Source: Nanobdellota archaeon (GTDB lineage Archaea; Nanobdellota; Nanobdellia; Pacearchaeales; GW2011-AR1). Taken from it: DNA of 10,388 nucleotides. Under the pieces are notes generated by a model that did not search any database, was not told the DNA's origin, and saw nothing but the letters and a program-made list of their open reading frames with translations. Position numbers and translations under genes: made by a program. Below are positions 1-5,151 of the stretch, in pieces (positions within the stretch are counted from its first letter, which is position 1; the number at the start of each line of letters is the position of its first letter). The stretch lies in assembly GCA_018901375.1 (NCBI GenBank), contig JAHIEP010000042.1, positions 1-10,388 on the forward strand, read 5' to 3'.

Positions 1-68
1 AATTGATTAAAGTTAAAGGTTCTGGTTTTGGGATTTCTACTTTGTCGGGTTTAGTGGGCATGGTTTAG
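1..68 (+). CDS. C-terminal end of an unknown upstream gene (partial)
   Basis: Codons read from position 3 stay open to a TAG at 66-68 and give a short tail that includes IKVKGSGFG and ends in GLVGMV. The other two plus frames hit stops within the first 16 bases. The gene begins outside the window and too little remains to name it. The next reading frame opens at a TTG eight bases after this stop, preceded by GAGGGG, so the two would be co-transcribed. The tail could also be the end of a protein whose low-complexity extension was separated by a frameshift, but nothing here proves that. Confidence 0.45.
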   Translation, partial: LIKVKGSGFGISTLSGLVGMV

Positions 69-76
69 AGGGGACT

Positions 77-418
77 TTGAATAAGGATTGGGGCGAGAGA
101 GATTGGAAGGGTTCTTCTGGGGGATTTTATGAGAGTGGGGGTTCTGGTGGGTTTTATGAGAATAAGGATTCTGATAGTTTTTATAGGAGTGGTTCTGGTT
201 CGGATTTGTATAGTAATAGTGGGTCTGATTTGTATGGGACGTCTGGTGGGGCTTATAATACGAAGCCAGGGAGTGCTTATGACGGCAAGGGGAAGGGGAG
301 GATGAAGAGTTTTGATGAGACGCATGATAGTCGTCGGAAGGAGAGGTCGATGTTGGATGTTGTCGGGGGAGGAAGGAGGTTGAAGGGTGGGGATGGGTTG
401 AGAAAGTATAGCGCCTGA
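77..418 (+). CDS. Gly/Ser/Tyr-rich low-complexity protein with 9-residue repeat
   Basis: This is a 113-residue frame from TTG, with GAGGGG at 68-73 as ribosome binding site. I do not recognise the family. Residues 12-70 are built from Gly, Ser, Asp and aromatic residues. Tyrosines fall at 18, 27, 36, 45, 53, 60 and 68, so the spacing is 9, 9, 9, 8, 7, 8, in units such as SGGFYESG, GSDLY and GSAY. From about residue 70 the chain becomes basic (KGKGRMKSF, RRKERSM, GGGRRLKGG). No signal peptide or membrane segment is seen. Aromatic repeats in a Gly/Ser background are typical of disordered, self-associating segments, but a function is only inference. An antisense frame of similar length exists; the plus frame is preferred for its ribosome site, operon position and charged C-terminus. 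Confidence 0.5.
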   Translation: MNKDWGERDWKGSSGGFYESGGSGGFYENKDSDSFYRSGSGSDLYSNSGSDLYGTSGGAYNTKPGSAYDGKGKGRMKSFDETHDSRRKERSMLDVVGGGRRLKGGDGLRKYSA

Positions 419-420
419 TA

Positions 421-457
421 CTCATCTGCGGATGGGGGGTTCAGCTTCGCTGGGAGG
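421..457 (+). repeat. Two-unit G-tract/hairpin element
   Basis: Directly after the stop of the Gly/Ser/Tyr gene, CTC is followed by a hairpin (CATC-TGCG-GATG), then GGGGGG at 434-439, then TTC and a second hairpin (CAGC-TTC-GCTG, 442-452) running into GGGAGG. This is the same order of parts as the longer array at 10262-10331. Further G-tracts follow at 469-472 and 474-477. In the plus-strand transcript these would be two small RNA stem-loops beside G-runs. They could be a 3'-end or termination signal for the upstream gene, because T5 follows at 481-485. Confidence 0.5.
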
Positions 458-537
458 TTGGAGATGATGGGGAGGGGTTATTTTTGAGAGATGAGGTGGA
501 CTTATGAGAAGAGGTAAGATTTGGGTGCAAATAATTT

Positions 538-589
538 GTTCTATATGTGGAACATTTTAGTTTATATTTGTTCTATATATAGAACAAAT
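538..589. promoter_or_regulatory. Twin palindromic operator (GTTC-N8-GAAC, two copies)
   Basis: Two related inverted repeats lie 32 bp apart, about three helical turns. The first is GTTCTATATGTGGAAC (538-553). The second is GTTCTATATATAGAAC (570-585), which is part of a perfect 24-bp palindrome spanning 566-589. Both are also preceded by ATTT. They end 9-12 bp before the TATA core of the ATPase promoter, where a dimeric helix-turn-helix regulator could bind cooperatively and act on TBP/TFB. The regulator is not recognisable in this window. Confidence 0.55.
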
Positions 590-595
590 TAGAAA

Positions 596-606
596 GGTTT
601 AAATAA
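596..606 (+). promoter_or_regulatory. BRE/TATA promoter of the ATPase gene (leaderless)
   Basis: TTTAAATA at 598-605 is preceded by purine-rich AGAAAGG, as expected of an archaeal BRE plus TATA box. Its centre lies 25.5 nt before the ATG at 627 and no Shine-Dalgarno sequence is present, so transcription probably starts at or next to the start codon. Confidence 0.6.
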
Positions 607-626
607 TTGAAAGATATTATATTTTT

Positions 627-1925
627 ATGGATTATAAGAAAGTTGCGGTTTTTTGGAAGGAATTTGAGATCCCTGTATTGAAAGAAAGGGAGATTAAGAT
701 TAAACTTGATCATGATTTTATTACTACTGTGACTGGTCCTCGGAGATCCGGTAAGACTTATAGTTGTTTTCAAAAGATGAATGAATTGAGGGTTTCTGGG
801 ATTGACAAAGAAAATATTTTTTATATTAATTTTGAAGATGATAAGTTGCTTGGTATGAATTCTGATGGATTGAATGTTCTTTTTGAGGAGATGAGAGGTT
901 TGTCTAATATGAATATTAATCAAAAGATTTATTATTTTTTAGATGAGATTCAAAATGTTTCTGATTGGGATGCATGGGTTCGGACTGTTTTTGATACTGA
1001 TAAAAATGTTAAGATAATTGTTACTGGTTCGTCTTCGAAGCTTTTGAGTAAGGAGATATCTACGAAACTTAGGGGGAGAATTTATAATATTGAGGTTTTG
1101 CCCTTGTCGTTTAATGAATATTTGGATTGGAGTGGGGTTTCTTATAATTTGAAAAGAGTGATTGCTAGAGGGAAGGAGTATGGAAAGATAAAAAATGTTT
1201 TTGATGAGTATCTGTTTGAAGGAGGTTATCCTGCGATTTTTTTTAATAAGGAAATGAAGTCGGAAGTTTTGCAGAGTTATTTGGATTCTATGATTTTGAA
1301 GGACGTAGTTGAAAGGTATAATTTACGAGATGTTAAGAAGATTGAGATTTTGTTGAAGTTGTTGTTTGATGGGATAACTAAAGATTTGTCTTATAATAAT
1401 TTGATGAACCGGATGAAGTCGATGGGGTTTGATATTGGGAAGGAAACGATTATGAATTACATTTCTTATTTTGAGGAGGCGTATTTGTTTTTTCAGGTTT
1501 TGAAATATGAGTATTCTATGAGTCGGCAATTGGGGTCTATTAAGAAAATTTATGCGATTGATAATGGATTGTTGAATGCTGTTAGTTTTAATTTTAGTAA
1601 GAACTATGGGAAGCTGTTGGAGAATTTGGTTTTTTTGTATTTGTATCGTCGGGGGAAGATTTATTATAATCGTGATAAATTCGAGTGCGATTTTTTGGTT
1701 AAGGAAAAAGACAGGGTTGTTTCTGCGATTCAATGTTGTTATGATTTGAATGTGGACAATAGAGATAGAGAGATTTCTGGATTGATTGAAGCTATGGATA
1801 AATTTGGCTTGAAGGAGGGTTTGATTTTGACTTATGATTCTAGCGAGGTTATTTTAGAAAAAGGGAAGAAGGTTGTTGTTAAGCCGGTTTTTATTTGGAT
1901 GCTTGAAGAGTTTGGTAATCGTTAG
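627..1925 (+). CDS. AAA family ATPase with C-terminal DUF4143 domain
   Basis: This 432-residue P-loop ATPase matches the archaeal/bacterial AAA_14 plus DUF4143 architecture. Walker A is GPRRSGKT at 37-44 and Walker B is YYFLDEIQ at 102-109. A sensor-like TGSSS is at 133-137, followed by LRGR at 148-151, the usual position of a conserved arginine in this family. The C-terminal part has ECDFLV at 353-358 and IQCCYD at 368-373. These stand where a PD-(D/E)xK-like fold would have its acidic and lysine motifs; the lysine is absent, so nuclease activity is unlikely. The length is normal for the family. These ATPases are common in accessory regions, and their cellular role and substrate are not established. 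The gene is more AT-rich than the TIM-barrel gene downstream. It has its own leaderless promoter under a twin palindrome, and its stop codon lies inside a 23-nt repeat also found at 7702. Confidence 0.88.
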   Translation: MDYKKVAVFWKEFEIPVLKEREIKIKLDHDFITTVTGPRRSGKTYSCFQKMNELRVSGIDKENIFYINFEDDKLLGMNSDGLNVLFEEMRGLSNMNINQKIYYFLDEIQNVSDWDAWVRTVFDTDKNVKIIVTGSSSKLLSKEISTKLRGRIYNIEVLPLSFNEYLDWSGVSYNLKRVIARGKEYGKIKNVFDEYLFEGGYPAIFFNKEMKSEVLQSYLDSMILKDVVERYNLRDVKKIEILLKLLFDGITKDLSYNNLMNRMKSMGFDIGKETIMNYISYFEEAYLFFQVLKYEYSMSRQLGSIKKIYAIDNGLLNAVSFNFSKNYGKLLENLVFLYLYRRGKIYYNRDKFECDFLVKEKDRVVSAIQCCYDLNVDNRDREISGLIEAMDKFGLKEGLILTYDSSEVILEKGKKVVVKPVFIWMLEEFGNR

Positions 1926-1945
1926 ATTATAGGGAATAGAAAATA
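1923..1945. repeat. 23-nt dispersed repeat, copy 1
   Basis: The 23 bases beginning TAGATTATAGGGAATAG, including the TAG stop of the ATPase gene, occur identically at 7702-7724 in the same orientation. The motif GGGAATAGAAAATA is a degenerate AT/G-rich intergenic repeat. No open gene is affected. Confidence 0.7.
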
Positions 1946-1958
1946 AGGAGAGAGGTAG

Positions 1959-1967
1959 TTTTAAATA
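1959..1967 (+). promoter_or_regulatory. Possible TATA box for the TIM-barrel gene
   Basis: TTTTAAATA lies about 100 nt before the ATG at 2066 and would place a start near 1988, giving a leader of roughly 77 nt. Unlike the other promoters here it is not at the leaderless distance, which fits a gene using a ribosome binding site (GGGGTG at 2055-2060). A second weak candidate is TTATAAAT near 2007-2014. Confidence 0.3.
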
Positions 1968-2065
1968 TTAAGTTTGTTTTTGTTTTGTAGGTGATGAGAT
2001 GGAAAGTTATAAATTAGAAGTTAGGAATTGGGTGTTGGGTATTAGACTTGTTTTGGGGTGTATTT

Positions 2066-4063
2066 ATGGTTGAAAGTTATGAGGGATTTTATGAGGGTGG
2101 GTATAGTTCTTTTAATTCTGATGCTGGGAATTATGTGGGGTTTAGGATGAGTGCGGAGAGTTTGGGATTTCCTGGTTCTACTCAGACTGCTAATCAGGTT
2201 GGCGAGGCTGTTAATGCGATGAAGCAGGGTGTTAAGGCTTTTGAGGTTACTATGTTGATGCCTGATACTGGGGAGACAATTCCTAAGCAACATTTTGAGG
2301 AGATGAGGGCGATAATGAAGTTGTCGGGTGTTAAGCCGTCGGTGCATGGTCCAGTGATTGATGCGGCTGGGTTTGATGAGAAAGGGAATTATGGAAATGG
2401 TTTTGGGCGGGAGGATGCAGAGAGGCGGATGTTTGATACTTTGCAGAAGGCAGCGATGTTGGATAAGAAGGACGGGAATGTGCCAGTTGTGTTTCATGCT
2501 TCGGCTGGGGCGCCCGGGGCTGAGTTTAGGCCGGGGAATAAGGAATGGGGTGAGGAAGATAAGGTGATGCAGCGAGGGGCTATGATAAATAAGGAGACGG
2601 GAGAGGCGAAAGCGATTAAGAGGGAGTATAAAATTAGGCCGGAGCATCCTGAGTTGTTGAAGGAGGGGGTTGATTATGTCTATGATGAAAAGGGGCGTAT
2701 TAAATATGATTCTAATAGGAATCCTATTACGACGTATTATGAAGGGCGTCCGGCTGGAGTTTTGTCTGATGCGGAGAGTACGATTGGTTCTGCTAATTTG
2801 GGAGATTGGGAAGATAAGTTGATGGGGGTTGCTCAGATGAATAAGCATGCGGAAGAGATTATCGGGGCGGCTGGTACTAATTTAAAAGATTATAGAAATG
2901 CTGTTATTAGTAAAGATGGAAAGAGAATTGTGGATTTAGTTACGGGAAAAGAAATGCCTTATTTTGACGAGGGAGAAAAAGAGGGGCAGCGTAATGCTTA
3001 TGAGCAGATGAAGAAAGCGGATTTATTTCTTGAGAATGCTGATTTATCATTTAGGGGAGCTTTTCATCAGGCGTATAAGTATGGGACAGAGAAGCAGAAA
3101 GAGGAATTAAAAAAATTGTCTGAGAAATATGCGGGGGATATGAATGCTCTCGAATATAAAAATAGGGTAAAGATAAGCAATGAGGGAGCAGGAGTAGGAA
3201 TATGGAATCCCGTCGATAAACATACTATTATTAACGAGTCATTGAATGACTTAAGAAAAATTACGGATAGAAATAGAGGAAGGGATTTTGATGTTCCTCA
3301 GGTTTTTCAGGAGTCGAATGAGTTTGCTTTGGAGAAGGCGGCGGAGACTTTTGGGAATTTGGCGAAGAGGTCTTATGATACTCTTGGCGGTGAGAAGGCG
3401 CCGGTGATTGCGGTTGAGCATGTGCATCCTGGGACTGCGTTGTTTGAGACTAAGGATTTGAAGAAGTTGGTTGAGAGGTCGCGGGAAAATTTTGCTAAGC
3501 AGTTGATGGAGGATAAGGGGATGAGTGAGAGTGAGGCTAGGAAAATTGCGGCTTCTAAACTTGGGGTTACGTGGGATGTTGGGCATATTAATTTAATTAA
3601 GAAATATGGATTTACCGACGAGGATATTGTGGCGCAGACTAAGGAGATGGCTCCGTTGGTTAAGCATGTTCATTTGACGGATAATTTTGGTTTTGCTGAT
3701 ACGCATCTTGCTCCGGGGATGGGGAATGTTCCGATTAAAAAAATTTTGGAGCAGTTGGAGAAGAATGGGGAGTTTGATAAGATGAGGAAGATTGTTGAGG
3801 CGCCATCTATGTTTCAGCATTTTAAGAAGTCTCCTCATGGGTTGACGTTGGCGGCGTTTGGTTCTCCGCTTTATAGTATGAAACAGGGAGCGGAGTGGGG
3901 ACAGGCATTGAATGTTCAGGGGGCTTATTTTGGTGGGTATGGGTCGGTTAATCCTTCCATTCATCAATCTTATTTTGGTGGTGGTTTTACGGGAATGCCG
4001 GTTGAGTTGGGTGGACAAGCTCAAGGAGAAACTTCTAGGTTTGGAAATACTCCCTTGAGCTAG
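2066..4063 (+). CDS. Large TIM-barrel protein, xylose-isomerase/endonuclease IV-like
   Basis: From the ATG at 2066, with GGGGTG five bases upstream, this gives 665 residues; a TTG at 2048 would add six implausible residues. The fold is that of PF01261 (sugar-phosphate isomerase/epimerase and endonuclease IV). The metal-ligand pattern of E. coli Nfo appears in order: H94 (SVHGP), H144 (VVFHAS), E451 (VEHVHPG), D504 and H507 (WDVGH), H536 (HVHLTD), D545 and H547 (DTHLAPGMG), E578 (VEAP). Related isomerases share much of this pattern, so AP endonuclease and sugar isomerase are both possible. Typical members have 270-300 residues. Here about 300 extra residues lie between H144 and E451, and residues about 271-405 of that stretch use A-ending codons unlike the rest. 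Short aromatic/Gly-rich ends are present (residues 4-23; about 620-643). No signal peptide is seen, so it is presumably cytosolic. Confidence 0.8.
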   Translation: MVESYEGFYEGGYSSFNSDAGNYVGFRMSAESLGFPGSTQTANQVGEAVNAMKQGVKAFEVTMLMPDTGETIPKQHFEEMRAIMKLSGVKPSVHGPVIDAAGFDEKGNYGNGFGREDAERRMFDTLQKAAMLDKKDGNVPVVFHASAGAPGAEFRPGNKEWGEEDKVMQRGAMINKETGEAKAIKREYKIRPEHPELLKEGVDYVYDEKGRIKYDSNRNPITTYYEGRPAGVLSDAESTIGSANLGDWEDKLMGVAQMNKHAEEIIGAAGTNLKDYRNAVISKDGKRIVDLVTGKEMPYFDEGEKEGQRNAYEQMKKADLFLENADLSFRGAFHQAYKYGTEKQKEELKKLSEKYAGDMNALEYKNRVKISNEGAGVGIWNPVDKHTIINESLNDLRKITDRNRGRDFDVPQVFQESNEFALEKAAETFGNLAKRSYDTLGGEKAPVIAVEHVHPGTALFETKDLKKLVERSRENFAKQLMEDKGMSESEARKIAASKLGVTWDVGHINLIKKYGFTDEDIVAQTKEMAPLVKHVHLTDNFGFADTHLAPGMGNVPIKKILEQLEKNGEFDKMRKIVEAPSMFQHFKKSPHGLTLAAFGSPLYSMKQGAEWGQALNVQGAYFGGYGSVNPSIHQSYFGGGFTGMPVELGGQAQGETSRFGNTPLS

Positions 4064-4079
4064 GATTCAGGTTTTAGAT

Positions 4080-4157
4080 TTCAGATTTCAGGATGATTTG
4101 GCGGTTGAAACTTTGTTCAACAGAATTCAGAATTCAGATTTCAGGATGATTTGGCGG
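4080..4157. repeat. Direct repeat of 25 nt, period 53, with TTCAG tandem motifs
   Basis: A 25-base stretch ending GGATGATTTGGCGG occurs identically at 4080-4104 and 4133-4157. Each copy is led in by degenerate tandem units of the type GAATTCAG/GATTTCAG. Between the copies is a hairpin GTTGAA-ACTTTG-TTCAAC (4104-4121). The repeat fills the gap between the TIM-barrel stop and the promoter of the four-helix-bundle gene. I see no coding potential in it. Confidence 0.75.
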
Positions 4158-4161
4158 AAGG

Positions 4162-4169
4162 TTTTTTAA
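4162..4169 (+). promoter_or_regulatory. TATA box of the four-helix-bundle gene (leaderless)
   Basis: TTTTTTAA is preceded by purine-rich GGAAGG and centred 25.5 nt before the ATG at 4191. No Shine-Dalgarno sequence lies close to the start. It begins five bases after the direct repeat ends. Confidence 0.45.
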
Positions 4170-4190
4170 GTTTAGAGAGTTGTTTATTTT

Positions 4191-4578
4191 ATGGTTAGAG
4201 AGTTTAGAACATTGGAGGTTTGGAAAAGAGCTATTAAAATCGGGAAGAGAGTTTACGATATTATTGATACGTTTCCTAAAAAAGAGGATTGGGCTTTGGG
4301 TTCTCAGCTAAGGAGAGCGGTTGTTAGTATTTCTTCTAACCCAGTAGGTATCTCTGGTGAGTTATATTGCTGAAGGTTGCGGAAGAAGGACAGATAAAGA
4401 TGTTGTTCAGTTTTTGTATATAGCTATGGGAAGTGCTAATGAAGTAGAAAGTCAATTATGTATAGCTAAAGAATTTGGTTATATTGATGAGGAGGTATTG
4501 AATAGTTTAACTAATGAAATAAGAGAAATTGTTAAAATGTTAAATGGATTGGTGAATTATATTTCTAAAAATAAATAG
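4191..4578 (+). pseudogene. Four-helix-bundle protein (23S rRNA IVP/S23 type), frameshifted
   Basis: The first frame (4191-4373) begins with FRTLEVWKRAIKIGKRVY and reaches QLRRAVVSISSN, then derails into PVGISGELYC and a stop. The continuing frame (from 4366) resumes with IAEGCGRRTDKD and runs through FLYIAMGSANEVESQL to the stop at 4578. The family signature SISSNIAEG is thus split by about 25 extra bases at 4341-4365. Removing them restores a frame of 120 residues, the usual family size. The family (TIGR02436/PF05635) forms small helical bundles of uncertain role, first seen as intervening sequences in 23S rRNA genes and often met near repeats. A GTG at 4357 could start a 73-residue C-terminal piece, but it would lack the first two helices. 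A sequencing error is less likely than a true insertion, since 25 bases are involved. Confidence 0.82.
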
Positions 4579-4583
4579 TCATG

Positions 4584-4591
4584 TTTATAAA
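4584..4591 (+). promoter_or_regulatory. TATA box of the 33-residue membrane peptide gene
   Basis: TTTATAAA is centred 25.5 nt before the ATG at 4613, the same spacing as the other leaderless promoters here. It is followed by a T7 run (4606-4612) that touches the start codon and may also end transcripts from the four-helix-bundle gene. Confidence 0.5.
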
Positions 4592-4612
4592 ATTTGATGG
4601 CGTTGTTTTTTT

Positions 4613-4714
4613 ATGGCTAGTCGGAGAACTATGTTGATTTTGTATTTGGTGAATTATAGTTTGGGTTTGTTGGCTGTTGGGATTTTGATTTATGGAATGA
4701 TAAAACAGATTTGA
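4613..4714 (+). CDS. Small single-pass membrane protein, 33 residues
   Basis: The frame starts MASRRTM, then carries one hydrophobic stretch of about 22 residues (LILYLVNYSLGLLAVGILIY) and ends GMIKQI. The two arginines before the segment and the lysine after it fit a single transmembrane helix; by the positive-inside rule the N-terminus is probably cytosolic. A TATA box stands at the leaderless distance, which argues for a real gene despite its size. The stop is 10 bases before the DUF4258 start, so the small protein is probably in one transcript with the DUF4258/DUF2283 pair. I do not recognise a family. It could be a small membrane toxin or a membrane accessory peptide; both are inference from size and position. 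Confidence 0.5.
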   Translation: MASRRTMLILYLVNYSLGLLAVGILIYGMIKQI

Positions 4715-4724
4715 TTTGGTATAA

Positions 4725-4937
4725 ATGGGAATAATTTTAAGTGAGCATACTAAAAAGAGAATGAAGGAAAGAAGTGTTAAGATGGAGCAGATTAGAGAGT
4801 GTTTGGATTTTCCTGATTATAGAATAAGTAAGGGAGAGAAAGTTGAATTTTTTAAGAAGTTTGAGAATCATACTCTTCGTTTGGTTTGTGTCGAAAAAAA
4901 TATATTTATAAAGGTAGTAACTCTTATGTGGAAATGA
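4725..4937 (+). CDS. DUF4258 family protein, RelE-like candidate toxin
   Basis: This is a 70-residue protein with the DUF4258 pattern: SEHTKKRMKERSV at residues 6-18, in which His8, Arg12 and Arg16 match the conserved H-x3-R-x3-R start, a pair of central strands (ISKGEKVEFF), and a closing strand ending IKVVTLMWK. The family is small, predicted to be RelE-like in fold, and frequently encoded beside DUF2283; a toxin-antitoxin role has been proposed but I know of no proof for this branch. The last codons overlap the next gene as ATGA (stop 4935-4937, start 4934-4936), a sign of translational coupling. No good TATA box lies at the leaderless distance (AATGATAA at best), so it is probably read from the promoter at 4584. 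Confidence 0.72.
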   Translation: MGIILSEHTKKRMKERSVKMEQIRECLDFPDYRISKGEKVEFFKKFENHTLRLVCVEKNIFIKVVTLMWK

Positions 4938-5137
4938 GAATTGAATTAGATAAGGATGCTGATGTTGTTTATGTGTATTTTAAGGAGATAGGTGAGGGAG
5001 AAGTTGATAAGACGATTTCTTTGAATGATTCGATAAATGTTGATTTGGATTGTGGGGGTAGGACTCTTGGGGTTGAGATAGTTGATGCTAGTAAAAATTT
5101 GCCAGCGTCGGCATTTGGGGCAATTGTTGTTGCGTGA
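4934..5137 (+). CDS. DUF2283 family protein, candidate antitoxin partner
   Basis: It has 67 residues from the ATG that overlaps the DUF4258 stop. A longer frame from 4886 exists, but its extra residues (MCRKKYIYKG...) only read the DUF4258 coding region in another frame. The family pattern is clear: DKDADVVYVYF at residues 6-16, then a turn, TISLNDSINVDLD with the conserved VDLD, and GRTLGVEIVDAS, the Gly-(I/V)-Glu-Ile-x-Asp-Ala-Ser end. DUF2283 proteins are small beta-rich proteins commonly paired with DUF4258, where they would be the antidote. No DNA-binding motif is visible, so autoregulation cannot be argued from sequence. Confidence 0.78.
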   Translation: MRIELDKDADVVYVYFKEIGEGEVDKTISLNDSINVDLDCGGRTLGVEIVDASKNLPASAFGAIVVA

Positions 5138-5151
5138 TATTATAATAAAAA

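Noticed and set aside
353..372. Reading the ATPase C-terminal motif as an active nuclease (residue numbers of the ATPase, not base positions)
   Set aside because: The acidic ECDF part is present, but the lysine expected in the second motif is replaced within IQCCY.
51..425. Antisense open frame of 124 codons opposite the Gly/Ser/Tyr gene
   Set aside because: No TATA box or ribosome site precedes it. C-poor plus strands rarely contain TCA or CTA, so antisense stops are scarce and long shadow frames arise by composition.
504..560. 18-codon frame with a strong GAGGTGG ribosome site (MRRGKIWVQIICSICGTF)
   Set aside because: The C-x2-C is suggestive of a zinc-ribbon start, but the frame is very short and overlaps the first operator palindrome; at most a gene remnant or leader peptide.
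1999..2073. 24-codon frame overlapping the TIM-barrel start
   Set aside because: Low-complexity GT-rich sequence with no promoter at the leaderless distance. A leader-peptide role cannot be excluded but has no positive support.
2042..2848. Antisense open frame of 268 codons opposite the TIM-barrel gene
   Set aside because: It mirrors a gene with clear conserved motifs, has no family features, and is explained by the scarcity of antisense stops.
4341..4365. The inserted 25 nt as an intron or programmed frameshift
   Set aside because: No bulge-helix-bulge structure is apparent around it and no slippery sequence is seen; a disabling insertion is simpler.
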